Source: Geodermatophilus telluris
GTDB lineage: Bacteria > Actinomycetota > Actinomycetes > Mycobacteriales > Geodermatophilaceae
Assembly: GCF_900102745.1 (NCBI RefSeq)
Contig: NZ_FMZF01000002.1
Coordinates: 124,001-188,000 of the forward strand
Direction: 5' to 3'
Length of the DNA stretch: 64,000 nucleotides
Both the position numbers and the translations under genes were made by a program. The notes under the pieces were generated by a model, which was not told where the DNA came from, ran no database searches, and worked only from the letters and a program-made list of their open reading frames with translations. Of the stretch, positions 1-8,239 are shown one piece after another. The first letter of the stretch is position 1. Every line of letters starts with the position of its first letter.

Positions 1-121
1 GCAGCTGTTCGCCGGGGAGACCACCCGGCTGGCCTACGCGGCCGAGGAGGCCGTCGAGGGGCGGGACGCGTTCCTGGAGAAGCGGGACCCGGACTTCTCC
101 CGGTTCCCCTGGCACGTCTGA
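1..121 (+). CDS. menB: 1,4-dihydroxy-2-naphthoyl-CoA synthase, C-terminal end (partial)
   Basis: Only the last 39 codons lie in the window; the gene begins upstream. The reading frame starts at base 2 and ends in TGA at 119-121. The visible C-terminus contains [20 protein letters not shown] and a Trp/Pro-rich tail (FPWHV), the pattern I recall for the C-terminus of actinobacterial MenB, a crotonase-fold enzyme that closes the second ring in menaquinone synthesis. Another enoyl-CoA hydratase/isomerase paralogue cannot be excluded from so short a piece, although the [10 protein letters not shown] tail favours MenB. Confidence 0.75.
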   Translation, partial: QLFAGETTRLAYAAEEAVEGRDAFLEKRDPDFSRFPWHV

Positions 122-132
122 GAGGTGCTGCG

Positions 133-462
133 GTGATCGTCGAGGTGGTGGGGGGCGCCGACGAGCGTCCCGAGGTGCGGGTCGTCGACACCGACGACCT
201 CACGTCGTTGCACCTGGCCCTGGGCGAGGTGACCGACGAGGAGGCCGACGAGGCGCTGCGCGCGGGCGGGCTGGGCCGGGTCGAGGGGGACACCGGTCAC
301 CTCGACACCGCGGCGCTGCGCGCCGCCGCGGAGCCTGCCGACGCCCCGGGCGACTGGGGGCAGCGCTGGGACGCGATGGTCGAGCACGCCCGCGGCAGGG
401 GCTGGGTGTCCGAGGACGGGGCCACCCTGCAGGTGCACGTCGAGAGCGCCGCCGGGGCGTGA
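133..462 (+). CDS. small acidic protein of unknown function
   Basis: A 109-residue protein starting at GTG 133, only 11 nt after the menB stop, so probably co-transcribed with it. It is rich in Asp, Glu and Ala with no membrane segment, signal peptide or cysteine. The middle (EVTDEEADEALRAGG, then GDWGQRWDAMVEHARGRGWV) looks like a compact alpha/beta fold. I do not recognise the family. The tight placement after menB and third-position GC typical of the region support it being real; a menaquinone role is only a guess from position. Confidence 0.65.
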   Translation: MIVEVVGGADERPEVRVVDTDDLTSLHLALGEVTDEEADEALRAGGLGRVEGDTGHLDTAALRAAAEPADAPGDWGQRWDAMVEHARGRGWVSEDGATLQVHVESAAGA

Positions 463-521
463 ACGGGTGGTTGCCCCGGACCGTTCGGGTGAGGCGGCGG
501 TGACTCAGGGGGTTCCGGTCG

Positions 522-550
522 TTGTGGTCACTCCAATGACGAGTCAGTAT
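522..550 (+). promoter_or_regulatory. possible promoter for the first TetR gene
   Basis: TTGTGG (522-527), a 17-nt spacer and CAGTAT (545-550) give a weak sigma-70-like pair about 40 nt before the GTG start. The -10 keeps only the A at position 2 and T at position 6. Suggested by eye only. Confidence 0.25.
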
Positions 551-591
551 GTGGGTGTGCGCAATCAGATGACGCGCGAACGGATCAGTCC

Positions 592-1188
592 GTGAGCGGA
601 ACTCCCGGGCGGCCGCTGAGCGCCGAGCTGTCCGAGCAACTGGTCGGCGTCGCCGTCGACATCCTGGCCGACGAGGGCTGGAGCAGGCTCAACAGCGACC
701 GGGTCGCTGCGCGGGCCCGCGCGGGCAAGGCCGGCATCTACCGGCGCTGGCCGTCGATGTCGGCCCTCGCCCGCTCGGCCGTCGGCCGCTTCACGCTGGT
801 GGAGGTCCCCGAGGACGGCGGCTCGGCGCGCGGTGACCTCGTCGAGCTGGTGTCGTCCTGGCGGCGGCCGCTGTCCCGCGAGGAGCGGGCCGTGGCCAGC
901 CTCGTGGGCGCCGCCCGGCACGACGAGGACCTCCGCGCCGGGCTCGACGCGGCGCTGGTCCGCCCGCTCACCCAGGTCGTCGAGGTCCTGGGCGCGCGCT
1001 GGGACGAGCGCGGCGAGGAGGTGCCGGCCGAGCGGCTGGCCCTGCTGCGCTCGGTCCTCGAGGCGTTCTGGTGGCAGCGGCTGACCGCTGCCGGCGACGG
1101 CGCGATGGTGGCCGAGCACGTCGAGCAGGTGGTCGACGACGTGCTGCTGCCGATCGTGCTGCCCGCCGCGGAGCCCGCGCGCCGCTGA
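592..1188 (+). CDS. TetR/AcrR family transcriptional regulator
   Basis: This 198-residue protein starts at GTG 592. Residues about 15-60 form the N-terminal helix-turn-helix: LSEQLVGVAVDILADEGW, then RVAARARAGKAGIYRRWPS, the classic TetR recognition helix with a Tyr-Arg-Trp end. The remaining all-alpha domain (EAFWWQRL and a hydrophobic C-terminus) would bind a ligand. The family represses nearby efflux or catabolic genes and releases DNA on ligand binding. No obvious target is adjacent: the next gene is another TetR on the opposite strand. The ligand is unknown. Confidence 0.85.
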   Translation: MSGTPGRPLSAELSEQLVGVAVDILADEGWSRLNSDRVAARARAGKAGIYRRWPSMSALARSAVGRFTLVEVPEDGGSARGDLVELVSSWRRPLSREERAVASLVGAARHDEDLRAGLDAALVRPLTQVVEVLGARWDERGEEVPAERLALLRSVLEAFWWQRLTAAGDGAMVAEHVEQVVDDVLLPIVLPAAEPARR

Positions 1189-1215
1189 CCGGTCGCGCGC
1201 CCGTGGGGACGGGCG

Positions 1216-1902
1216 TCAGGAAGCGCGCAGCGCGCCCGTGCGGGCCGCCTCGGCCACGTGCGCGGTCACGTCGGTCTCGTAGCGGCGCAGCAGCCGCTCG
1301 GCCAGCTCCCGCGTCGCGGCCGCGTGCGCCGGCACGTCCTCCGGTGCCGGGAGGGGGTGGCGCGGCTCGGTCACCAGCACCCGGGTGGTCGCCAGCCAGG
1401 TGGCCGCGACCAGGCCGGCGGTCGCCCGTGGGTCCGCCGGGGCGGGCTGCTCGGCGTCGGGACCGGTCCAGGCCGCCAGCAGGGCGGCGCGCAGCCGCCC
1501 CTCGGCCTCGAAGTGCAGCTCCCGCTCGGCGGCCTGCAGCGCCGGGGAGCCGGCCAGGGTGGTGACCATCCGCCGGCCCTCGACGGTGCCCAGCGACGTC
1601 ACGTAGTCGGCCACGGCGGTGACCAGGTGCTGGCGGAGCGCGGTCAGCGCGGGCATGCCGGGCCGGCGCTCCCGGACGGCGACCGAGGGCGCGTCCACCC
1701 ACGGCGTCCGGTCGGACCAGTAGAGCTCGTCCTTGGTGGCGAAGTGGTTGAACACCGTCTGCACGGCGACGTCGGCCGCGGCGGCGACGTCGGCGATGGT
1801 CACGGTGTCGAACCCCCGCTCGGCGAAGAGCCGCTGGGCCGTCTCACGGACGTGCGCGCGGGTGAGCGCCTTCTTCTGCGCGCGACGGGACTGCTCACTC
1901 AC
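1216..1902 (-). CDS. TetR/AcrR family transcriptional regulator
   Basis: A 228-residue regulator with start GTG at 1902, chosen because the conserved helix-turn-helix (TRAHVRETAQRLFAERGFDTVT, then IADVAAAADVAVQTVFNHFATKDEL) begins about 15 residues in and a -10-like box TAGCGT lies 7 nt upstream, the leaderless arrangement common in actinobacteria. The recognition helix VQTVFNHF is typical of TetR proteins. The C-terminal ligand domain is Ala-rich and not diagnostic. It converges on the upstream TetR gene and is divergent from the oxidoreductase gene at 2150, which it could control. Confidence 0.88.
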   Translation of the reverse strand: MSEQSRRAQKKALTRAHVRETAQRLFAERGFDTVTIADVAAAADVAVQTVFNHFATKDELYWSDRTPWVDAPSVAVRERRPGMPALTALRQHLVTAVADYVTSLGTVEGRRMVTTLAGSPALQAAERELHFEAEGRLRAALLAAWTGPDAEQPAPADPRATAGLVAATWLATTRVLVTEPRHPLPAPEDVPAHAAATRELAERLLRRYETDVTAHVAEAARTGALRAS

Positions 1903-1909
1903 GGTAGAA

Positions 1910-1915
1910 ACGCTA
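1910..1915 (-). promoter_or_regulatory. -10 box of a leaderless promoter for the minus-strand TetR
   Basis: TAGCGT read on the minus strand, 7 nt before the GTG start at 1902. This spacing implies that transcription starts at or next to the initiation codon. No convincing -35 was seen. Confidence 0.4.
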
Positions 1916-2149
1916 ACAACTCTCTGTGCTCGATCGTACGGGTGCGGGACGAGATCGACCGGTCGGGTGGGGTCCCGGTCCTCGGCTCCGGCGCCGTCCC
2001 CGGGCCCGGCCGGTACCGGCGGGCCGCCGACGGCGTCGTCGCGGGGCACCCGTCGATGGTGCCGCACGCCGCCCGCGTGCGGGCTGCCCGGCCCGGCTCC
2101 GGGGGTTGAACGGCGGTTGCCCGGCGCCCGGGCTGGGCAGCTGTCCGCC

Positions 2150-3106
2150 ATGAGCCTGCGGGTGGGTCTGGTCGGGGCCGGCGGTGTGGGTGCCCGCCAC
2201 GGGCACACGCTGCGCCGTCTGGACGGCGTCGAGCTGGTGGGCGTCACCGACGCCGTCCCAGCCGCGGCCGCGGCGCTGGCCGGCGAGCTCGGCGTCCCGG
2301 CGGTCGACGACGTCGGGCGACTGCTCGGGTCGGGGCTGGACGCCGTCTGGCTGTGCGTGCCGCCGTTCGCCCACGGGGAGCTCGAGCTCGCGGTGGTGCG
2401 CGCCGGCCTGCCGCTGTTCGTGGAGAAGCCGCTGGGCGCGGGGCTGGCCGTGGCCGAGGAGGTCGCCGCTGCCGTCACCGCGGCCGGGGTGCCGACGGCG
2501 ACCGGCTACCACTGGCGCCACCTCGACACCGTCGCCCGGGCCCGGGCGGTGTGCGCGGCCGCCCCGCCGCGGGTGGTGGCGGCGACCTGGCTGGACAGGG
2601 TCCCCCCGCCGGCGTGGTGGGCGGATGCCGGGCGCTCGGGCGGGCAGGTGGTCGAGCAGGCCACGCACGTGCTCGACCTCGCCCGCTGGCTCGCCGGGGA
2701 GGTGGCCGAGGTGCAGGCGGTCGTCGCGCCGTCGTCGGCGTCCGGGCGGTCCGTCGACGACGCGACCGCGGCGCTGCTGCGCTTCGAGTCCGGTGCGGTC
2801 GGCACGCTGACCGCGGCGTGCGTGCAGCCGGTGAAGACGCGGGCCGGCATCGAGCTGTCCTGCGCCGGCGCCGCGGTGGAGCTGACCGAGACCTCGCTGG
2901 TGGTGACCACGCCCGACGGCAGCCAGCGCGTGGAGCCCGCGGTGGACGCGCGCACCGCCGTCGACCGGGCCTTCGTCGACCTGCTGGTGACCGGGACGAG
3001 GGCCGAGGGGCTGGTCGACCACGCCGAGGCGCTGCGCACCCACCGGCTCGCCGTCGCCGTCGCCGAGTCGGCCCGCACCGGCGCCCCCGTCCGGGTGGGT
3101 CGGTAG
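2150..3106 (+). CDS. Gfo/Idh/MocA family NAD(P)-dependent oxidoreductase
   Basis: The 318-residue protein starts at ATG 2150, right where the Rossmann fold begins (RVGLVGAGGVGARHGHTL, a GxGxxG dinucleotide site at residues 8-13). Residues about 65-100 hold WLCVPPFAH and the conserved EKPLG motif whose Lys is catalytic in this family; GQVVEQATHVLDLARWL near residue 165-180 is the usual second-domain His motif. Members oxidise or reduce sugar, inositol or bilin derivatives; the substrate cannot be told. It ends in TAG (3104-3106), showing that TAG still works as a stop here. Confidence 0.85.
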   Translation: MSLRVGLVGAGGVGARHGHTLRRLDGVELVGVTDAVPAAAAALAGELGVPAVDDVGRLLGSGLDAVWLCVPPFAHGELELAVVRAGLPLFVEKPLGAGLAVAEEVAAAVTAAGVPTATGYHWRHLDTVARARAVCAAAPPRVVAATWLDRVPPPAWWADAGRSGGQVVEQATHVLDLARWLAGEVAEVQAVVAPSSASGRSVDDATAALLRFESGAVGTLTAACVQPVKTRAGIELSCAGAAVELTETSLVVTTPDGSQRVEPAVDARTAVDRAFVDLLVTGTRAEGLVDHAEALRTHRLAVAVAESARTGAPVRVGR

Positions 3107-3115
3107 CGCCCCGGG

Positions 3116-4303
3116 TCAGCGGGCGGGGATGCGGGACCGCGGCGAGCCCGACCCGCGCAGCGTGCGCACCCGGGCGCGGTGCAGCACCTCGGCGTAGACC
3201 CGCTCGTAGGCGTCGGCCATGACCGCCGGGGCGAACCGGCGCCGGGCGTCCTCGGCGCAGGCCCGCGGGTCGATCTCCCCGAGCCGGGTGAGCGCGGCGG
3301 CCAGTCCCGGCTCGTCGTCGCGGAGGAAGCCGGTGCGGCCGTCGTCGACCAGCGCGGGCAGGCAGCCGCGCGGGGTGCCGACCACCGGCGTCCCGGCGGC
3401 GAGGGCCTCGCAGACCGCCGTCCCGCCCGGCTCCTCCCAGCGGATCGGGGTCAGCAGCGCCCGCGCCCGGCGCAGCAGGTCCGCCTTCGCCGCGCCGCTC
3501 ACGCTGCCCACCCAGCGGGCGTCCGCACCGTCGAGCAGGGGGTCGACGGCCTCGAGGAACCAGGCGACGTCGGGGTGGGCGAGCGCCGGGTGCCCCGGGG
3601 TGGCGAGGGCGGCGTCGAGGGCGGCGCGGTCGGGCAGCGGGCCCACCGGCCCGGCCAGCACGACCGGGACCCCGGCCGCGCGGGCCGCCCGCACCGCGGT
3701 GTCGGTGCCCTTGAGCGCGCAGACCCGGGCGAGCACGAGGACGGCGTCGTCCCGCTCCCCGTGCGGCAGCGGCGGCGGGCCGTCGACGGCGACCGCCAGG
3801 GGGATCGCCGCCAGGGTCTGCCGGCGCAGCCGCTCCGGGCCGCGGGCGACCTGGCTGTCGGACACCCCGGCGAAGAACACCCGCCCGCGGCCGTCGAAGC
3901 GCTCGTAGAAGGCGGCGTTGCGGCGCAGGTCCCAGTGCAGGGTCTGCAGGACCGGGGGCGCGGCCCGGCCCAGCGCGCCGAGGATCGCCGGGCCGACCAC
4001 CTCGAGGTGGGTGTGCACCAGGTCGAACCCGCCCGCGGTGGCCGCCTCGGCGACCGCCAGCGCGTGCGCGTGCGCGACCCCCACCACCTGGGCGTAGGGC
4101 GCGCCGAGGACGTCGAAGCGGCCGGCCGGGAAGGCGCTGACCAGCCCGTCGGTGGGCAGCGGGGAGTCCCCCGACGCGGCCAGGACGACGGTGTGCCCTC
4201 GGGCGCGCAGCTCGGCGGTCAGCGTGGCGACGACGTTCTCCAGGCCGCCGTAGCCCTCGGGCGGGACCGGCAGCCACGGGCCGGCGTCCATCAGCACCCT
4301 CAC
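3116..4303 (-). CDS. GT4-type glycosyltransferase
   Basis: A 395-residue GT-B enzyme. The N-terminal half begins MDAGPWLPVPPEGYGGLENVVATLTAEL, the acceptor-domain glycine loop of family 4; the C-terminal half has VLVLARVCALKGTDTAV and the nucleotide-sugar motif PIRWEEPGGTAVCEALAAGTPVVGTPRG (E-x7-E type). It overlaps gpgS by 4 bp (ATGA), so the two are translationally coupled and probably act in one pathway, plausibly on glucosylglycerate or a related compatible solute or glycolipid. The exact sugar is unknown. Confidence 0.85.
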   Translation of the reverse strand: MRVLMDAGPWLPVPPEGYGGLENVVATLTAELRARGHTVVLAASGDSPLPTDGLVSAFPAGRFDVLGAPYAQVVGVAHAHALAVAEAATAGGFDLVHTHLEVVGPAILGALGRAAPPVLQTLHWDLRRNAAFYERFDGRGRVFFAGVSDSQVARGPERLRRQTLAAIPLAVAVDGPPPLPHGERDDAVLVLARVCALKGTDTAVRAARAAGVPVVLAGPVGPLPDRAALDAALATPGHPALAHPDVAWFLEAVDPLLDGADARWVGSVSGAAKADLLRRARALLTPIRWEEPGGTAVCEALAAGTPVVGTPRGCLPALVDDGRTGFLRDDEPGLAAALTRLGEIDPRACAEDARRRFAPAVMADAYERVYAEVLHRARVRTLRGSGSPRSRIPAR

Positions 4304-5256
4304 GGCCGGCTCCCGCCGGTCTCGGCGCGCACCGCGCTCATCGGTGGCCGTTCGGTGACCCCGACGTTCCAGCTCACCGCCTCCACTCCGTCGGCGGTGC
4401 GGAGGAACTGCAGCAGGTCGGCGGCCGGGGCGCCGGCGTGCGGGCGGCGGGACAGCGCGGTCTGCAGGATCTGCCCGGCCATCCGGCCGAGGGCGGCGTC
4501 GGACTGGTGGCCGTGCCGGCGGGTGCCGAGGTCGACCTGGGCCAGCGCGTCGACGCCGGCCAGGGCCGCGAGGTCGACCAGCAGGCCGAACTCGACGCCG
4601 TACCCGGAGACGAACGGCACCTGCTCCAGCAGCTCGCGCCGCCCGGCGTACTCGCCCGACAGCGGCTGGACGAACCCGGCGAGCTCCGGCCAGAACGCGT
4701 TGAGCAACGGCCGGGCGACCAGCTCGGTGACCCGCCCGCCGCCGGAGGGGACGATGCCCTCGGTGGTGCTCAGCGGGCGGTCGTAGAGGGCCTTGACGTA
4801 GCCGATGCCCGGGTCGGTGAGCAGCGGGCCGAGCAGCCCGACGACGAACTGGGGGTCGAAGCCGACCAGGTCGGCGTCCACGAAGACGACCAGGTCACCG
4901 CTGGTGGCCGCCAGCCCCTTCCACAGGGCCTCGCCCTTGCCCGGGACCCGGCCGTGCGCGGCCAGCACGGTGGTCGTGTCCACGACGCGCGCCCCGGCCG
5001 CGGCGGCCACCGCGGCGGTGCGGTCGGCCGACCCGCTGTCGACGACGACCACCTCGTCGACCAGCGCCACGCGCCGCACCAGCTCCTCGCGGACCGCGGT
5101 GACGATCGCCCCGACGGTGGGCTCCTCGTCGAGCGCCGGGAGCACGACGCTGACCGTGGCGCCCTGCGCCCGTCTGGCCTCGGCCAGCTCGGCGGCGCCC
5201 CAGGTGGCGGCGGAGAAGGTGCGCCGGCGCAGCCAGCGGCGGACGTCAGGGCGCAC
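4300..5256 (-). CDS. gpgS: glucosyl-3-phosphoglycerate synthase
   Basis: The 318-residue protein matches the GT81 family that joins glucose from a nucleotide donor to 3-phosphoglycerate, the first step toward glucosylglycerate and methylglucose lipopolysaccharide. Visible signatures are VVLPALDEEPTVG (residues 38-49), VVDSGSADRT, the phosphoglycerate loop PGKGEALWKG (105-114), the metal-binding DAD (127-129) and GYGVEFGLLVD. Length equals that of mycobacterial GpgS. It is upstream of, and overlaps, the GT4 gene. The matching phosphatase is not in the window. Confidence 0.88.
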   Translation of the reverse strand: MRPDVRRWLRRRTFSAATWGAAELAEARRAQGATVSVVLPALDEEPTVGAIVTAVREELVRRVALVDEVVVVDSGSADRTAAVAAAAGARVVDTTTVLAAHGRVPGKGEALWKGLAATSGDLVVFVDADLVGFDPQFVVGLLGPLLTDPGIGYVKALYDRPLSTTEGIVPSGGGRVTELVARPLLNAFWPELAGFVQPLSGEYAGRRELLEQVPFVSGYGVEFGLLVDLAALAGVDALAQVDLGTRRHGHQSDAALGRMAGQILQTALSRRPHAGAPAADLLQFLRTADGVEAVSWNVGVTERPPMSAVRAETGGSRP

Positions 5257-5368
5257 AGGCTGCTCCCCTGGTCGGGTGCCGGTCCTTCTCCCGGCACGGG
5301 ACCCCCCGTCGCGCCACTATGCCGTACCCGGCGCCGTCCGCCACGGGGTGAGCGCTGTCCGGGGGGCA

Positions 5369-5415
5369 GCACGGTCGTGCTCTGCCCACGCGGGCGGGGC
5401 AGAGCACGACCGTGC
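5369..5415 (-). terminator. 19-bp perfect inverted repeat, likely terminator of the DedA/phosphodiesterase operon
   Basis: Left arm 5369-5387 and right arm 5397-5415 are exact reverse complements around a 9-nt loop. It follows the stop of the minus-strand phosphodiesterase gene and precedes gpgS on the same strand. There is no U-run, which is normal for actinobacterial terminators. The long perfect stem could instead be a protein-binding site. Confidence 0.7.
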
Positions 5416-5447
5416 CCGGGAGGGGATCCGCCGCGGGTCCCCCGGGC

Positions 5448-7601
5448 TCACACCCGGCTGCGCTCCCGCAGGGCGGTCGCGCTGTCGGGGCCGACGGCGG
5501 CGTCCGCGCCGTCGGGCTCGGGGTGGCCGAGCTCGGTCAGCCAGCCGCGCAGCACCCGGTGCAGCTGCTCGGCGCCCACGACCTCGCCCGGCGCGGTGAG
5601 CACCCGCGGGTGGGCGAGGAACCCGTGCTGCTGCGGGCCGCCGAGCCCGCCGTGCGAGCCCACGTGCGGCTCGAACGGGCTGGCCTCGTCGGTGTCGGGG
5701 TCGTAGCGGCTGTTGACCACCACGTCGGGGCAGTGCGGGAAGGCCGACACCCGGGCCACCAGCGCCGGCGCGTGCTCGCCGTAGGGCCCCAGTGGGTCCT
5801 CCCCGAGCACCTCGCCGGTGGCCAGCCGGTGCAGCCCGTCGCGGCCGAGCACCACCGGGCCGTGCTGCTCGGAGTGCACGAGCAGGAAACCGACGCCGGG
5901 GTGGTCGACCAGCGCCGGCAGCAGCTCGGGCCAGTGGTGCTCGACCTCCTCCAGCGGGACCCGGCCGGGCAGGTCGGGGAAGGAGACGCCGGCCGTGTGC
6001 CCGGAGACGACGACCACCACCCCGGGCGCCACCCGCGCCACGCGCCCCGGCGCGCCGGACGGCGTGCGGTGCCGGTGCTCGGCGGCCCCGGCGGTCTCCA
6101 CCCGCTCGCGCAGCCGGCGGGCGACCACCCCCGGCCCGGACGCCGCCTCGGCGAGGGCGGAGGCGACCTGCCAGCCCTCGGCGGGGCGGCGGCTGTCCCG
6201 GGGCTCGGCGCCGCGCAGGTCCGCGGGTGGGGCGCCGCCGCTGTGCCGCCCCACGAAGGCCTCGATGGTCTCGCCGAAGCGCTGGGCGAACGCCTCGCCC
6301 TGGGTCTGGCCGTGGTCGGAGAGCAGCACCAGGTGGTAGGGCCGCGGCGCCAGCGCGCCGGCCCGCGCCAGCCGGCCGATCTGCTGGTCGATGCTGCGCA
6401 GCACCTCGAGGGTGTCGAAGCGCTCGACGCCGGAGTGGTGGGCGACCTCGTCGTAGCCGAGGAAGTCGGCGTAGACCACCGGCCGCCCGGCGAGCATGTC
6501 CTCGAGGATCGCGGCGACGACGACGTCGCGGGCGATGACCGTCGTCCCCGGCCGGGCCAGCGGGTAGAGCCCGCCCCGGCTGACCCGCGGCCGGACGTCG
6601 GCGCGCCGCTGCCGGGCCGCGGCGACCAGCTCGCGGTAGACGTCGGCCAGCGAGGTGCCCAGCGTGCGGACGGCGTTGACCGGGTTGGCGAAGTAGGCGT
6701 AGTAGCCCGCACCCACCCGGTCCCGGCGCCGACCGGCCCGCCGCGTGGTCACCAGCGGCAGCGAGCTCATCGTCAGGCTCACGTGCGGGGCGTCGCCGCT
6801 GAACAGGTTGCCGCGGCTGGCCCCGCCGCCGGCGAGCAGTCCCCGGCCGTCGGAGTGCCGGCGCTCGACCTCGGCGGCGTCGGCCGGGTGCGACACCTGC
6901 ACGACGTGGTCGCGGTCCTTCTCGTAGTACCGGAACCCCACGACGTCGTGGTTGGAGCCGTGCAGGATGCCGCACACCGCGGCGCCGGTCTGCGAGCTCC
7001 AGTCGGTGTGCCAGGAGGTGAGCGCGTGGCTGCCCGAGCGCAGCCAGGCGGCCAGCGTGGGCATCGACCCGTCGCGGACGGCGCGGCGGGCGACGTCGGC
7101 ACCCAGCCCGTCGATCTGCAGGAACAGCACCCCGGGCGGGCAGGGCGCCAGGGCCGCGGCGCTGCCGGCGCGGCGGCGGGCGCGGCGGAAGAAGAGCTCG
7201 TCCTCGTCGACGGCCAGCGCGCTGCTCACCACCGCGCCGACCGCGGCCATGGCGACCACGACCAGCACGCCGGTGCGCAGGTCGGCCACCACCACGCCGG
7301 GGACGGCGAAGGAGACGGCGAGGACCACCGCCCCCAGCAGCAGGAAGCTGCCCAGGCCCAGGGTGAACAGCGCCACCGGCAGGGCCACCCGCATCACCAG
7401 CGGCCAGACCACGGCGGAGAGCAGGCCGAGCAGCAGCGCGACCAGCGGCGGCTGCCACCAGCCGCCCGCGGCGAAGCCGTCGAGCCAGCGGTCGAGGACG
7501 ACGAGGGCCAGCGTGCTCAGCAGCCAGGTGAGCAGCACGCGGGCCGTCGTCCGCCCCCGGCCGAGCACCCGGCCGCCGGCGGCTCCGGCGGGGCTGCTCA
7601 C
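5448..7601 (-). CDS. membrane protein with N-terminal helices and alkaline-phosphatase-like (phosphodiesterase) domain
   Basis: A 717-residue protein with start GTG 7601, overlapping the DedA stop as GTGA. Residues about 20-130 contain four hydrophobic segments of the small-membrane/holin-like type (WLLSTLALVVLD, PLVALLLGLLSAVVWPLVM and others). A large domain follows with the alkaline-phosphatase superfamily layout: VLFLQIDGLGADV (metal Asp), SSQTGAAVCGILHG (nucleophile Thr region), DFLGYDEVAHHSG and LLSDHGQTQG (metal ligands). It probably hydrolyses a phosphate ester or diester at the membrane; the substrate is unknown. Last gene of a three-gene operon. Confidence 0.82.
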   Translation of the reverse strand: MSSPAGAAGGRVLGRGRTTARVLLTWLLSTLALVVLDRWLDGFAAGGWWQPPLVALLLGLLSAVVWPLVMRVALPVALFTLGLGSFLLLGAVVLAVSFAVPGVVVADLRTGVLVVVAMAAVGAVVSSALAVDEDELFFRRARRRAGSAAALAPCPPGVLFLQIDGLGADVARRAVRDGSMPTLAAWLRSGSHALTSWHTDWSSQTGAAVCGILHGSNHDVVGFRYYEKDRDHVVQVSHPADAAEVERRHSDGRGLLAGGGASRGNLFSGDAPHVSLTMSSLPLVTTRRAGRRRDRVGAGYYAYFANPVNAVRTLGTSLADVYRELVAAARQRRADVRPRVSRGGLYPLARPGTTVIARDVVVAAILEDMLAGRPVVYADFLGYDEVAHHSGVERFDTLEVLRSIDQQIGRLARAGALAPRPYHLVLLSDHGQTQGEAFAQRFGETIEAFVGRHSGGAPPADLRGAEPRDSRRPAEGWQVASALAEAASGPGVVARRLRERVETAGAAEHRHRTPSGAPGRVARVAPGVVVVVSGHTAGVSFPDLPGRVPLEEVEHHWPELLPALVDHPGVGFLLVHSEQHGPVVLGRDGLHRLATGEVLGEDPLGPYGEHAPALVARVSAFPHCPDVVVNSRYDPDTDEASPFEPHVGSHGGLGGPQQHGFLAHPRVLTAPGEVVGAEQLHRVLRGWLTELGHPEPDGADAAVGPDSATALRERSRV

Positions 7602-8239
7602 GCGGGGCCGCACGGGGTCGGGGCGGACTCGTCGTCCGGCTCGGGGGCCGGGTGCCGCCGGCGGCGCGCGCCGACCAGGTTGAGCACCCCGCCGGCGAGC
7701 AGCACGAGCACGGTGGCCACCAGCGTGGCCACCAGGGGGTTGTCGAACACACCGCCGCTGACGACGCCGAGCAGGGCGTAGGCCACCGCCCACAGCGTCG
7801 CGGCCAGCAGCGACGCCGGCAGCAGCCGCCGCCACGGGTAGGCCAGCGCCCCGGCGGCGAGCAGCACCGGGATGCGCCCGGCGGGCAGCAGCCGGCCGAC
7901 GACGACGATCAGCCAGCCGTGCGCCCGGAACTGCGCGCGCACCTCCTCGATCCGGTCGGCGTGCTGGCCGCGGGACACCCAGCGCACGGCGGCGGGCCCG
8001 CCGAACCGGCAGACGGCGAAGGTGACGACGTCACCGATCCACGCGCCCAGCGTGGACAGCAGCAGGACCAGCGCGAGGTCGAGTCGGCCGGTGCTGGTGG
8101 CCAGGGCCGCGGCCGCGCCGACCACCGCCCCGGTGGGCACCACCGGCACGATCGAGCCGAGCAGCACACCGCCGAGCACCACGGGGTAGCCCAGCGAGGA
8201 GCCGTCGGTCCAGCCCGAGGCCAGGGTCGCGGTGCTCAC
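7598..8239 (-). CDS. DedA family membrane protein
   Basis: A 213-residue polytopic protein (GTG start 8239 overlapping the upstream stop as GTGA). The DedA/VTT fold is visible as LGSIVPVVPTGAVVGAAAAL near the N-terminus, GAWIGDVVTFAVCRFGG, then GWLIVVVGRLLPAGRIPVLLAAGALAYPW, the conserved R-x-x-PxxR-like motif. Proteins of this superfamily move or scramble phospholipids or polyprenyl-phosphate carriers. The coupling with a membrane phosphodiesterase and a hydrolase fits a membrane-lipid task, an inference from context. Confidence 0.83.
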   Translation of the reverse strand: MSTATLASGWTDGSSLGYPVVLGGVLLGSIVPVVPTGAVVGAAAALATSTGRLDLALVLLLSTLGAWIGDVVTFAVCRFGGPAAVRWVSRGQHADRIEEVRAQFRAHGWLIVVVGRLLPAGRIPVLLAAGALAYPWRRLLPASLLAATLWAVAYALLGVVSGGVFDNPLVATLVATVLVLLAGGVLNLVGARRRRHPAPEPDDESAPTPCGPA

